From Bifidobacterium scaligerum (lineage in GTDB: Bacteria > Actinomycetota > Actinomycetes > Actinomycetales > Bifidobacteriaceae), in NCBI RefSeq assembly GCF_002802865.1, contig NZ_PGLQ01000001.1, positions 586,606 through 650,605 of the forward strand: a stretch of DNA of 64,000 bases, given 5' to 3'. The position numbers were made by a program, and so were the translations under genes. Numbering within the stretch: position 1 is the stretch's first letter; each line of letters starts with the position of its first letter. Shown in pieces: positions 34,438-44,228 of the stretch. The notes beneath the pieces were generated by a model. That model searched no databases. It had not been told where the DNA came from and saw only the letters and a program-made list of their open reading frames with translations.

Positions 34438-36810
34438 TCATTCCTCTTGTCGGGTCTCCACATGCAAAGCGTTGTACAGCGTCTCGGCCTTGGCATGGCC
34501 GATGCCTCTGACCGCTTCGAAATCCTCCACACTAGCTTCTCGCATGGCCTTTACGGATCCGAAGTGTGCGAGTAGACGCTTCTGGTAACTTTCGCCGATG
34601 CCGGGAATATCGTCCAGCGCGCTGCGCAGAGCGCCTTTGCGCCGCTGCTGGCGATGGTAGGTGATGGCGAAACGATGGGATTCGTCACGCACGCGTTGCA
34701 ACAGATACATACCTTCAGATTGACGTTTGAGGATGATCGGATAGTCATCGTCCGGAACCCATACCTCTTCAAGTCGTTTGGCCAGACCGCAAACGGCCAC
34801 ATCGTCCACACCACAATCGCTTAACGCCTTGGCCGCCGCCATGACCTGTGGTCGCCCACCGTCAACCACTACGAGATTCGGCTTGTAAGCGAAATGCCTC
34901 CGGTTGGTGTTTTGCTGGACGAGCATGTCTACGTCATCCGAAGTTGCTTCCGAATGCTCGGATGCACCCTGCGACGGTGCCTCAGCATCTCGGAATGATG
35001 CCTGAGCCGTAGCGGCTTGAGCAGCCCGCTCCTCGGCGTCAATGCTCTCGCCTGAATCACCAGCGATATTGCCATGGCGAAAACGCCGGGTCAGAGTCTC
35101 GTAAAGAGCGGACAGATCATCCACCGCGCCCTTGCCGTCATTACCTCGGATGGCAAACCGGCGATACTCGGATTTCTTGGCTATCGCATCTTCAAACACC
35201 ACCATTGAAGCTACTTGGAATGAACCGTCTACGGTATTTGAAATGTCGTAGCACTCAATGCGTAATGGCGCTTCAGACAAGCCCAAAGCCTTGGCCACAT
35301 CATTCATGGCCTGAGTACGGGCTCCCATGTCTGAGATACGACTCATTTTTGCCCGCGCCAAAGCCTGCTTCGCATTGTCGTTGGCACGATCCATAAGCTG
35401 TTTTTTGTCCCCTCGTGCAGCCACTCGAATCGTTACCGCTCCCCCACGCAGCCCGGTCAGCCAATGCTCAAGTTCTCGGCTGCGCGATGGCTCGATGGGG
35501 ACAATGATCTCACGCGGTATGGGAGCTATCGGAGCGAGTAAATCGGCACGGCCTGTCACTTCCTGACGAGTGTTGCGCTCTCGGGTGGCCTTGGCACGCG
35601 ACAGCGCGTCGGTCGCGGTAACGGTCTGAGTGGATCCGATGGCTTCTCGCCTAGCGGAGATCGTAGTCCCCTCGCCTTGCGCACCTTGCGCCAAATCATC
35701 AGCTCCAGTCGCATTCGCATACTCCGAATACACCTGAACGATGAAATCGGCCATAAGGTCGCCGTCCTCGATATCTTCGACGCGTTCCACACTCCAGTTG
35801 CGCTCGCCACGAATCGATCCGGCTCGCACATAGAAGGCATGAACACAGGCTTCGAGCTCATCGCCAGCGAACCCGAATACGTCTGCATCCACATCCTGAT
35901 CTAAGACAACCGCGTTCTGCTGGACCACGGTTTCAAGCATCTGAATCTGATCGCGCAAACGTGCGGCCTTCTCGAATTCAAGTTCAGAGCTGGCCTCCTT
36001 CATCTCACGGGTAAGTTGAGCTATATACGAGCGGCCAAGCCGGCCGGTCATAACTCCTACAAGCTGTTCAGCCAACCTACGGTGTTCATCTGCTCCAATC
36101 CGCCCGATGCATGGCGCGGAGCATTTGCCTATGGACGCCAACAGACACGGACGGCCGGTGAGTTGGGCTTTGTGGAACACGTTGGTGGTGCAGGTGCGCA
36201 CCGGGAAGGTACGGAGTAAGCGGTCAAGGCTATGTCTAAGCTCCCAGACCTTGGCGTAAGGACCAAAATACCGGGTATCACGGCGCTTGCGTGATCGGGT
36301 CACCCAGACCCGTGGAATACGCTCTCCTGTGCTTACGGCTAGATACGGATAGGTTTTATCATCACGGAACTGCACGTTGAATCGAGGATCGAATTCCTTG
36401 ATCCACGTGTACTCCAGAGTCAGTGATTCCAGCTCAGTGGCCACAACGGTCCATTCCAAGCTACGCGCCGTAAGTACCATGGTCTGCGTACGCGGATGCA
36501 GTAAATACAACGGTTGAAAATAATTGGTGAGCCTGTTGCGCAGGTTCTTGGCCTTGCCGACATAAATGACGCGCCCTTCACCGTCACGCCATTTATAGAC
36601 ACCCGGCTTGGCGGGAATATCGGAGGTCTTCGGTCGGAACAGGTCACGGGAGTCGCCCAGCAACGGGGCCCCGTTCACATTGACCCGAGCCTGCACTCCC
36701 CCAGCTGCCGCATCGTCCGGCCCGCCATAATTCGCTGTGACGCCGTCCATCAGAGCCATGGCGGTCTTGCGCCACTCATCCGGACTATGCCGTTCAATAT
36801 CGTTCGTCAC
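34438..36810 (-). CDS. uvrC: excinuclease ABC subunit C
   Basis: Makes both incisions in nucleotide excision repair with UvrAB. Domains in order: GIY-YIG nuclease (about residues 68-145, GVYKWRDGEGRVIYVGKAKNLRNR in part), cysteine-rich region near 207-235, UVR motif (about 273-295), RNase H-like nuclease (ECYDISN near 519-526) and a double helix-hairpin-helix (about 730-782). At 790 residues it is longer than typical. Two low-complexity inserts (about 366-425 and 579-636) explain the excess. The start is a GTG behind AAGGAAGG. Confidence 0.96.
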   Translation of the reverse strand: MTNDIERHSPDEWRKTAMALMDGVTANYGGPDDAAAGGVQARVNVNGAPLLGDSRDLFRPKTSDIPAKPGVYKWRDGEGRVIYVGKAKNLRNRLTNYFQPLYLLHPRTQTMVLTARSLEWTVVATELESLTLEYTWIKEFDPRFNVQFRDDKTYPYLAVSTGERIPRVWVTRSRKRRDTRYFGPYAKVWELRHSLDRLLRTFPVRTCTTNVFHKAQLTGRPCLLASIGKCSAPCIGRIGADEHRRLAEQLVGVMTGRLGRSYIAQLTREMKEASSELEFEKAARLRDQIQMLETVVQQNAVVLDQDVDADVFGFAGDELEACVHAFYVRAGSIRGERNWSVERVEDIEDGDLMADFIVQVYSEYANATGADDLAQGAQGEGTTISARREAIGSTQTVTATDALSRAKATRERNTRQEVTGRADLLAPIAPIPREIIVPIEPSRSRELEHWLTGLRGGAVTIRVAARGDKKQLMDRANDNAKQALARAKMSRISDMGARTQAMNDVAKALGLSEAPLRIECYDISNTVDGSFQVASMVVFEDAIAKKSEYRRFAIRGNDGKGAVDDLSALYETLTRRFRHGNIAGDSGESIDAEERAAQAATAQASFRDAEAPSQGASEHSEATSDDVDMLVQQNTNRRHFAYKPNLVVVDGGRPQVMAAAKALSDCGVDDVAVCGLAKRLEEVWVPDDDYPIILKRQSEGMYLLQRVRDESHRFAITYHRQQRRKGALRSALDDIPGIGESYQKRLLAHFGSVKAMREASVEDFEAVRGIGHAKAETLYNALHVETRQEE

Positions 36811-36850
36811 AATCCTTCCTTTTCATCTCACACCGTTTTGCGGGACGGAT

Positions 36851-36935
36851 TGGGAGGGGAAGACATGCGTTGCAAGACCGTAGGCTTGGCCGAACGGCCT
36901 TGAGTGTGTCGCACAACGCATGTCTTCCACTCCCA
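36851..36935. repeat. large inverted repeat between uvrA and uvrC
   Basis: Arms of 22 bases (TGGGAG, one mismatch, then GGAAGACATGCGTTG) at 36851-36872 and 36914-36935 face each other across 41 bases that contain a further small stem (TTGGCC and GGCCTTG). It lies 21 bases past the uvrA stop. It may be a terminator for uvrA or a small palindromic mobile sequence; there is no T-tract. Confidence 0.6.
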
Positions 36936-36956
36936 AGGTCAACTCAGATCGAAGGG

Positions 36957-39900
36957 TTAGAGCATCGTCTTCAGGAACTTTCCGGTCCAGGAGTCCTCGC
37001 ATTCAGAGACCTGTTCCGGGGTGCCCTGAGTGACGATGGTGCCGCCTCCGTCACCGCCTTCCGGACCTAGGTCGATCAACCAATCCGCTTCCTTGATCAC
37101 ATCGAGATTATGCTCGATGACGATAACGGTATTCCCTTTGTCCACCAAGGATTGCAGCACCTTCAGCAGCTTGTTCACATCCTCGAAGTGAAGGCCTGTG
37201 GTCGGCTCATCGAGGATGTACACGGTTTTGCCATCAGACCTGCGCTGCAGCTCGGTGGCGAGCTTCACTCGCTGCGATTCACCTCCCGAAAGCGTGGGGG
37301 CGGGCTGCCCGAGCCGGATATAACCGAGGCCCACATCTACCAAGGTCTTGAGATACCGGGAAATGCCGGTGTACGCCTTGAAGAAATCAGCGGCCTCTTC
37401 GATAGGCATGTCAAGGATGTCAGCGACGGTTTTGCCGTTGTAGGTGACTTCTAACGTCTCACGGTTATACCGTTTGCCGTGGCAGACCTCGCAGTCCACA
37501 TACACGTCCGGCAGGAAGTTCATCTCGATCTTGAGCGTACCGTCACCATGACAGGCCTCGCAGCGACCGCCTTTCACGTTGAAGCTAAAGCGTCCCGGCC
37601 CATAGCCACGCACCTGCGCTTCGGGGGTCTTGGCGAACAGTGCGCGAATCTTATCCCAGACACCGGTGTAGGTGGCGGGGTTGGATCGTGGTGTGCGACC
37701 GATGGGGTTCTGATCCACATGGATCACTTTGCGCACCTGATCGACGCCTTCCACACGCGTGTGCTTGCCGGGCACGATGCGTGCGCCGTTGAGCTTGTCC
37801 GCAAGCACCGGGTAGAGAATCGTATTCACCAGCGAGGATTTGCCGGAGCCGGAAACACCGGTGACCACAGTGAGGACCCCAAGGGGGAAGCTCACGTCAA
37901 TATTCTTGAGATTGTTCTCACGCGCGCCGACCACCTTGAGCACCTTGGTCTTATGTACCTTGCGCCGATGGGCAGGCACGGCGATCTCACGCCGGTGAGC
38001 GATGTAATCGCCGGTGATGGAACGCTTTGCCTCGATGAGATGCTTGGCTGGGCCTGAATAGATGACCTCGCCACCATGTTCGCCGGCACCGGGACCAATG
38101 TCCACCACCCAATCGGCTTGACGTATCGTGTCCTCGTCATGTTCGACCACGATGAGCGTGTTGCCGAGGTCACGCAAATGATGCAATGTCTCGATGAGAC
38201 GTTCATTGTCGCGCTGGTGCAGGCCAATGGACGGCTCGTCCAACACGTACATGACACCGACCAGACCGGAACCGATCTGCGTGGCAAGACGGATGCGCTG
38301 TGCTTCACCGCCAGAGAGCGTGGCGGCAGCACGAGACAGAGTCAGGTAATCCAAGCCGACATCGTTGAGGAAGCCGAGACGTGCTTTGATCTCTTTGAGC
38401 ACTTCCCCGGCAATCATCTGCGCCGCGCCTTCGAGCTTCAATTCATTGACCCATTCCAGTTCGCGGACTACCGGCATGTCACACACGTCGAAGATGGACT
38501 TGCCATCCACGGTGACCGCCAAAACCTCGGATTTGAGCCTTCGTCCGTGGCATACCTGACAAGGCACCTCGCGCATGTAGGACTCGTAATATTCGCGCAT
38601 AGACTGCGAATCGGTTTCATCATGACGACGCATCAGCGTGCGTACCACGCCTTCGAAACCGGTGGAGTATTCGCGCAATCGTCCCCAACGATTGCGGTAG
38701 GACACGTCCACCTTGAAGTCATGGCCGTATAGGATGTCATGCTTGACATCGTCCGGCAGATCCTTCCATGGAGTCTTCATGGAGAAGCCCATCTCGCGGG
38801 CGAGTCCTTCGAGAATATGACCATAATACTGGGACGTCATCTTGGTGCCGCTCCATGGCTCGATGACGCCTTCAGCCAAAGACTTGTCCGGGTCGGAAAT
38901 GATGAGGTCGGGGTCGATTTCCAGCTTGAAGCCCAAGCCGGTGCATGCCGGACAGGCGCCGTAGGGCGCATTGAAGGAGAACGTACGTGGTTCGATTTCA
39001 TCAAGCTCCAACGTATGACCGTTGGGACAGCTGCGGTGTTCGGAGAACGGTTGACGACGAGCCGGGCTGTCTTCCTCCTCGTCCACGAAATCGATGACGA
39101 TGCTACCATTTGCAAGCTTCAATGCAGTCTCCACCGAATCGGTGAGACGCTGCCGAATACCGTCCTTGACCACAAGACGATCCACCACCACCTCGATGGT
39201 GTGTTTCTTCTGCTTGGCGAGTTTGATATCGTCGGACAGCTGCTTCATCTCACCGTCGATAAGGGCACGGGCATATCCGTCGGAACGCAACAATTCGAGC
39301 ATGTCCACGAACTCGCCTTTGCGCCCTTTGACCACAGGGGCCAGAATCTGGAATCGCGTACGTTCCGGGTAGTCCAGTAATGCGTCCACGATCTGCTGCG
39401 GGGTCTGCGACGCCACCGGCTCACCGCATTCAGGACAATGCGGTACACCGGTGCGCGCGAACAAAAGTCGCAGATAATCGTAGATTTCAGTGATGGTGCC
39501 AACCGTGGAACGCGGATTACGGTTCGTGGTCTTCTGATCGATGGAAACGGCCGGGCTCAGTCCTTCAATAAAGTCAACATCCGGCTTATCCATCTGCCCT
39601 AGGAACTGACGGGCATATGCGGACAACGACTCGACGTACCGGCGCTGGCCCTCGGCAAACAGGGTGTCAAACGCGAGTGATGATTTACCTGAGCCGGACA
39701 GGCCGGTGAACACCACCATGCGATTGCGCGGAATCGCCAAATCCACGTTTTTGAGATTATGTTCGCGAGCGCCTTGGATGGTGATCTTGAGATCATTGGG
39801 AATGTGTGAGATATCCGCCACAAGCGCCCCATCATGCTCCACGAGCGGTGCTTTCCTGATCTCCCTTGACAGGAACGAGTCGCTGGTCATCACCTTTTCG

Positions 39901-39983
39901 ACGACGACCTCGCCGTTTCTGCTTTTGGTCCGCCGTGCAACGTCGTTCTGCGTTGTCGCCACAGTCTCCCCACTTTCCGTCAA
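36957..39983 (-). CDS. uvrA: excinuclease ABC subunit A
   Basis: Damage-sensing ATPase of nucleotide excision repair. Two ABC modules are seen (Walker [16 protein letters not shown] and [18 protein letters not shown] signatures [16 protein letters not shown] and [15 protein letters not shown]). Zinc-finger CxxC pairs occur at CPECGE, CPACTG, CQVCHG and CEACHG. The product is about 1008 residues if the TTG at 39983 is used; a GTG at 39962 behind GGGGAG or an ATG at 39890 are alternatives, since an N-terminal extension of some 55 residues precedes the conserved part. A LexA box lies 93 bases upstream of the TTG. Confidence 0.96.
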   Translation of the reverse strand: MTESGETVATTQNDVARRTKSRNGEVVVEKVMTSDSFLSREIRKAPLVEHDGALVADISHIPNDLKITIQGAREHNLKNVDLAIPRNRMVVFTGLSGSGKSSLAFDTLFAEGQRRYVESLSAYARQFLGQMDKPDVDFIEGLSPAVSIDQKTTNRNPRSTVGTITEIYDYLRLLFARTGVPHCPECGEPVASQTPQQIVDALLDYPERTRFQILAPVVKGRKGEFVDMLELLRSDGYARALIDGEMKQLSDDIKLAKQKKHTIEVVVDRLVVKDGIRQRLTDSVETALKLANGSIVIDFVDEEEDSPARRQPFSEHRSCPNGHTLELDEIEPRTFSFNAPYGACPACTGLGFKLEIDPDLIISDPDKSLAEGVIEPWSGTKMTSQYYGHILEGLAREMGFSMKTPWKDLPDDVKHDILYGHDFKVDVSYRNRWGRLREYSTGFEGVVRTLMRRHDETDSQSMREYYESYMREVPCQVCHGRRLKSEVLAVTVDGKSIFDVCDMPVVRELEWVNELKLEGAAQMIAGEVLKEIKARLGFLNDVGLDYLTLSRAAATLSGGEAQRIRLATQIGSGLVGVMYVLDEPSIGLHQRDNERLIETLHHLRDLGNTLIVVEHDEDTIRQADWVVDIGPGAGEHGGEVIYSGPAKHLIEAKRSITGDYIAHRREIAVPAHRRKVHKTKVLKVVGARENNLKNIDVSFPLGVLTVVTGVSGSGKSSLVNTILYPVLADKLNGARIVPGKHTRVEGVDQVRKVIHVDQNPIGRTPRSNPATYTGVWDKIRALFAKTPEAQVRGYGPGRFSFNVKGGRCEACHGDGTLKIEMNFLPDVYVDCEVCHGKRYNRETLEVTYNGKTVADILDMPIEEAADFFKAYTGISRYLKTLVDVGLGYIRLGQPAPTLSGGESQRVKLATELQRRSDGKTVYILDEPTTGLHFEDVNKLLKVLQSLVDKGNTVIVIEHNLDVIKEADWLIDLGPEGGDGGGTIVTQGTPEQVSECEDSWTGKFLKTML

Positions 39984-39996
39984 TGCTTACTTTCAC

Positions 39997-40033
39997 GCAC
40001 GCCTCCGGAACATCTATTTTTCTGGAGGCGTGC
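39997..40033 (-). repeat. hairpin in the uvrA leader
   Basis: Arms GCACGCCTCC and GGAGGCGTGC with a 17-base AT-rich loop, between the LexA box and the uvrA start. The right arm on the mRNA includes GGAGG, so it could hide a ribosome-binding site for a short leader frame that starts GTG just after it. Confidence 0.45.
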
Positions 40034-40075
40034 ATGCCAAGTCTGTCCCAAGGATACCCGATTCCCCGACAATAT

Positions 40076-40091
40076 TCGAACACACGTTCGA
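40076..40091. promoter_or_regulatory. LexA (SOS) box of uvrA
   Basis: Perfect actinobacterial SOS palindrome TCGAAC, four bases, GTTCGA. It lies 93 bases before the TTG start of uvrA, implying DNA-damage induction through LexA/RecA. Confidence 0.9.
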
Positions 40092-40279
40092 CAATATGCC
40101 GGTATGCGTCGTCTTACGCTGCAGCCATTTAGCGATGCTCGGCAAAGACGCATTGGTCTCGTTGGCGTCAACCCTGGGCGATAATGAAGTAAAAAGTCAC
40201 CTTTCACCCTGTACGAAGATGTTCCGATATTGTTCATCCGTAAACGTACATGGTACATAATTCATATAGAGGAGTTGCA

Positions 40280-40723
40280 ATGATCGATGGGTTCAAGAAG
40301 TTTATTGCACGGGGGAACATGATCGATATGGCGGTCGGCGTGGTGATGGGCAGTGCGGTCACTTCAGTGGTGAATGCGATTGTGAGCAGCCTCATCAACC
40401 CACTGATTGCCATGGTGTTCGGCAAACCGGATATGAGCGGGCTGCTAACGTTCACGTTCAACGGCGCTACGGTGTCGTTGGGCGCGATTTTGGGCGCTCT
40501 GCTCAATTTTCTGGTGATTGCCGTGGCCGTGTATTTCTTCATTCTGGTGCCGATCAACAAGCTCCGCGACATGTCCGATGCACTGCTGGTGAAGGCCAAA
40601 CTCAAGCAGGAGGCTGAAGATGCGGCCAAGAAGCCGCAGATCACGCCCGAAGCGCAAACCGTGCTTCTACTGACCGAAATCCGTGATCAGCTTGTCAGGC
40701 AATCCAAGTCGTCGCTCCAGTGA
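40280..40723 (+). CDS. mscL: large-conductance mechanosensitive channel
   Basis: Opens under membrane tension to release solutes on osmotic downshock. The 147-residue protein starts MIDGFKKFIARGNMIDMAVGVVMGSAVTSVV, the MscL amphipathic helix and first membrane segment, followed by a periplasmic loop, a second membrane segment (about residues 70-95) and a cytoplasmic helix. AGAGGAG precedes the ATG. It diverges from uvrA. Confidence 0.95.
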   Translation: MIDGFKKFIARGNMIDMAVGVVMGSAVTSVVNAIVSSLINPLIAMVFGKPDMSGLLTFTFNGATVSLGAILGALLNFLVIAVAVYFFILVPINKLRDMSDALLVKAKLKQEAEDAAKKPQITPEAQTVLLLTEIRDQLVRQSKSSLQ

Positions 40724-40792
40724 GATTCATTTCATTCGTCGATTGTGTGTAATCACATTCCGGTGACATTTGAGCTGGAAGAATCAGATGAT

Positions 40793-41158
40793 ATGAGACA
40801 ATTCATTTCCCGTTGGTTGGTGTTGACGATCGCGGCAGCCGTTATGGTCGCCGTATTGCCCGGTATGGAGGCGGTGGGCGAGCCGCCGATTCTTGGCGTC
40901 GCTGCGTTCTCCCTGTTCATGGCATTGATCAACGCGTCAATCAAGCCGGCCGTGCATATGCTCGCTTTGCCGATCTCCATCCTGAGCCTTGGCCTGTTCG
41001 CGCTGATTCTCAACTGGCTGTTCATGGAGCTCGCTTCTTATCTTGCGTTTTCCTTGTTTGATGTGGGTGTGATCATCCATGGCTTCTGGTGGTCGGTACT
41101 TGGCTCGGTCATCATGTCGATGGTTTCCAGCCTTGTCAGCAGCATCATCGGCGAATAG
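40793..41158 (+). CDS. phage-holin-family (PF04020-like) membrane protein
   Basis: A 121-residue protein with four predicted membrane helices, matching the small four-TMS family named after a mycobacterial phage holin but found as a chromosomal gene in most Actinobacteria. It has INASIKPAVHMLALPISILSLGLFALILNW, a family hallmark. The ATG at 40793 has only a weak GGAAGAA site. It lies 69 bases past mscL on the same strand. Function in host genomes is unknown; no other phage gene is nearby. Confidence 0.78.
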   Translation: MRQFISRWLVLTIAAAVMVAVLPGMEAVGEPPILGVAAFSLFMALINASIKPAVHMLALPISILSLGLFALILNWLFMELASYLAFSLFDVGVIIHGFWWSVLGSVIMSMVSSLVSSIIGE

Positions 41159-41305
41159 CAACCTCAAATGCTTGGAAATGCGGGTCGCTGCCCCATTGAA
41201 TACGATTGTGCGCATGCTCCGAATCATATTCGAGGCATGCGCACAATGTAATAGCCAACTCGATTTATCGGTTAACTCGACTTGAGCGCGCTGAGCAACG
41301 CTTTA

Positions 41306-42538
41306 TTACTCAAGCACCGCGCCCTTCTTCTCGGGAATGAAGAACATGGTGATGAACGCGATGATGTAAATAGATGCGATGGTGGCTAGGGCGAAGCCGA
41401 AGCCATGGCCGGTGGCGATTGCCGCGATGGCAACCGGTCCCAGGCCGCCGCCGATGAAACGGCCGGTGTTGTACAGGGCGGTCTGGGCGGTGGCGCGCAG
41501 CTCGGTCGGGAACAATTCGGAGATGAGCGCGCCATAGCCGCCGATCATACCATTGGCGAACATACCCATAAAGAAGCCTCCGATCAGCAGCGTGTTCGGA
41601 TCCTTGAGCTGGCTGTATATCACCACCATGATGGCCGCTCCGATCTGGAAGATCCAGAACGCCGGGCGACGGCCGAGGTGGTCGGCGAGGAAGCCGAACA
41701 CGGAGATACCGAGCATCATGCCGAGCACGGTGACAGCAGTCCAGATGCCGGTGGAGGTCAAGGAGAGGTTCAATTCGGTGTTGAGATAGCTGGGAAGCCA
41801 AGTCATGATACCGAAGTAACCGCAGTTCTGTACGGTGCACAGGATGATGATGGCGATGGAGAAGCGCACGCGTTCGGGCGTGGAAAACAGCTGACGAATA
41901 GAGCCATGCTCTTTGGCGGTCTGCCGGTGCTTGAGGTAGAGCGGCGGTTCGGGCACGAACACTCGGATGAGGATAGCCACGATGGCCGGCACAATGCCGA
42001 TGGCGAACAGGCCACGCCACCCAAAAGCAGTGAGAATCGGAGCGCTTAGCAAGGATGCGAGCAGCACGCCCACTTGGAAGCCGAGTCCCACGCCGGAAGT
42101 CGTCTTGGCTCGGTTGGCCGGGCTGGAGGCCTCGGCGGCGATGGCCATACCAATGCCGAATTCAGCGCCGATGCCCACACCGGCGAGGAAGCGGAACAGC
42201 GCCATGAGGAAGAAGTTCAGCGCGAACGCCGAGAACAATGTAAATACGCCGAAGAAAATCACCGAATAGGTCAGCACGCGGATACGACCGTACTTATCTG
42301 CCAAACGACCGAAAACCAATCCGCCCAAGAATGCGCCGGCCAGAGTGATGGTCGTCAGTGTGCTTGCCGTGGTCTTGTCAATGTTGAAGCTGGCCATGAT
42401 TCCGGACATCGCAAAGCCCAGAATCATCAGATCAAGGCCGTCGAGCGCATGCCCAACCGCCGAAGAGAATACAGCCAAACCGGCATAGTGCTTCATGCCG
42501 CTGGCCTTATCCACTGTCTCTTTGTCTGCCATAAACAT
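41306..42538 (-). CDS. MFS transporter, aromatic-acid/sugar-acid H+ symporter type
   Basis: A 410-residue major facilitator with twelve membrane segments. The loop 2-3 motif FGRLADKYGRIRV and the second-half equivalent FGFLADHLGRRP are intact, and an acidic residue sits in the first helix (ALDGLDLMILGF), as in the AAHS (aromatic acid:H+ symporter) group. The ATG at 42538 has GGAGGG 6 bases upstream. It is monocistronic. The substrate cannot be set from sequence; aromatic acids or other organic anions are most likely. Confidence 0.82.
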   Translation of the reverse strand: MFMADKETVDKASGMKHYAGLAVFSSAVGHALDGLDLMILGFAMSGIMASFNIDKTTASTLTTITLAGAFLGGLVFGRLADKYGRIRVLTYSVIFFGVFTLFSAFALNFFLMALFRFLAGVGIGAEFGIGMAIAAEASSPANRAKTTSGVGLGFQVGVLLASLLSAPILTAFGWRGLFAIGIVPAIVAILIRVFVPEPPLYLKHRQTAKEHGSIRQLFSTPERVRFSIAIIILCTVQNCGYFGIMTWLPSYLNTELNLSLTSTGIWTAVTVLGMMLGISVFGFLADHLGRRPAFWIFQIGAAIMVVIYSQLKDPNTLLIGGFFMGMFANGMIGGYGALISELFPTELRATAQTALYNTGRFIGGGLGPVAIAAIATGHGFGFALATIASIYIIAFITMFFIPEKKGAVLE

Positions 42539-42662
42539 GGCTATCCCTCCGCTCTTCTCGTTACGGTTCGGCGGAAGATTGTAATGGATAAGGTGAACAG
42601 AAAGCGAACAGGGTATGTTGGGGTGATGTCGTGAGTTCCGTCGAGCACGGAAGCGTACGGCC

Positions 42663-44117
42663 TTAGCCCTCCGTGCCGGTTTCCTTGTCCTTACGGCGAC
42701 GCTCCAGCATGTAGTAGCCGGCATAGCAGCAAGCGACGAACGGAACCATGCAGTAGAGCGTCGATCGTTGCGTTTCGTCGAGTACCACGAGCACAAGCGC
42801 ACCGATGCACATGACGATAGCCAGCCAAGGCAATACGGGGAAACCGGGTGCCCGGTAGCCGAGCTCAGACACGCTATGCCCCGATTGCGCCCATTCACGC
42901 CGGAAACGGATGTGGCACACGCATACGGAGAACCACACCACAAGCGTAGCCAGACCGGAAACGGCCACAAGCACCAGATACACCGTGGATGCGGCAATCA
43001 CCGAAGAGAGCAACGCCAGCAGCGAGCCGGCCATGGAGAACAATACGGCCCACACCGGCACGCCATGGAAATTAGTCTTGGCGAAGCGGACGGGAATGAG
43101 ACGCTCCTTGGCCAGCGACCAGACCATGCGCGAGCACACGTACAGGCCGGAGTTCGCAGCGGAAAGCACAGCTGTCAGGACCACGAAATTCATCACGTCT
43201 CCCGCAAACGGCATACCGATTGACTGGAATACGAGCACAAACGGACTGGTCTCCACCCCTGCCTGATGCCATGGGATCAAGGCGGCCATTACTGCGATGG
43301 ACCCGATGAAGAACATGGCTAGACGAAACACCGTGGTGTGTACGGCTTTCGGGATGGCGCGGCCAGGATCTTTCGTCTCGCCGGCGGCTACGCCCACCAC
43401 TTCGGTGCCGGAGAATGCAAACACCACGGTCAGTAACGTAGAGAACACGGGAGCGAATCCGTTGGGGAACCAACCGTCTGATACAAAGTTATTGAATAAG
43501 GGCGCATGGTCGTATCCGCTAATCGGTATTGCGCCGAAAATCGCCAGCAGTCCGATGATGATGAACGCCACGATGGCGAACACTTTGATTGAGGCGAACC
43601 AGAATTCCGCCTCGCCATACAGCCGAACAGACAGAATGTTCAGGGCGAACACCACGATGATGAACGCGGCCGACCATACCCATGAAGGCGAATCGGGGAA
43701 CCAGCGTTGCATGAGCAGCCCAGCCGCCGTGAATTCACTGGCCAACGCCACCGCCCAGTTGAGCCAGTAGAGGATAGCTATGGTGAACGCGCTGCCAGGG
43801 CCGATGAATCGCTTCGCATACAAGTGGAAGCTGCCCGCGTACGGCATGGCCACGGACAACTCACCCAAGGAAACCATCACGCAGTAAACGAGTAGCGAAC
43901 CTACACCGTATGCCAGAATCGCGCCAAGCGGGCCTGCCTGATGAATCGTATAGCCAGAGGAGACAAACAGACCGGTACCGATCACACCGCCCAAGGAGAT
44001 CATGGTCAGATGACGGGATTCCATTTTCCGTTCAAGACCAGTGTCACTGGTCGTACCGGTTGCGTCGTCTGCATTCAACGTCCCGGTAGCGGGCGTGACC
44101 TTTCCGTCGTCCGACAT
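42663..44117 (-). CDS. amino acid permease (APC superfamily, LysP-like)
   Basis: A 484-residue APC transporter with twelve membrane segments. The N-terminal ESRHLTMISLGGVIGTGLFVSSGYTI block is the AAT-family signature, and the second helix region (LGELSVAMPYAGSFHLYAKRF) is closest to lysine permeases such as LysP. The ATG at 44117 follows AAGGAG. A charged C-terminal tail ends the protein. No riboswitch-like leader is visible. Lysine specificity is inference. Confidence 0.85.
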   Translation of the reverse strand: MSDDGKVTPATGTLNADDATGTTSDTGLERKMESRHLTMISLGGVIGTGLFVSSGYTIHQAGPLGAILAYGVGSLLVYCVMVSLGELSVAMPYAGSFHLYAKRFIGPGSAFTIAILYWLNWAVALASEFTAAGLLMQRWFPDSPSWVWSAAFIIVVFALNILSVRLYGEAEFWFASIKVFAIVAFIIIGLLAIFGAIPISGYDHAPLFNNFVSDGWFPNGFAPVFSTLLTVVFAFSGTEVVGVAAGETKDPGRAIPKAVHTTVFRLAMFFIGSIAVMAALIPWHQAGVETSPFVLVFQSIGMPFAGDVMNFVVLTAVLSAANSGLYVCSRMVWSLAKERLIPVRFAKTNFHGVPVWAVLFSMAGSLLALLSSVIAASTVYLVLVAVSGLATLVVWFSVCVCHIRFRREWAQSGHSVSELGYRAPGFPVLPWLAIVMCIGALVLVVLDETQRSTLYCMVPFVACCYAGYYMLERRRKDKETGTEG

Positions 44118-44228
44118 GCCTTCAAACTCCTTCGGTCATGGATGGTTTGTGCGGATGGACTTCCCCATGATAGCCGGACATCGGCCTAGACGGTGAATCA
44201 TATGATGCTCTATCACGTACTTATCGTT

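Noticed and set aside
40793..41158. Prophage holin suggesting a prophage near 41 kb
   Set aside because: This four-helix family is chromosomal in most Actinobacteria and no other phage gene is near.
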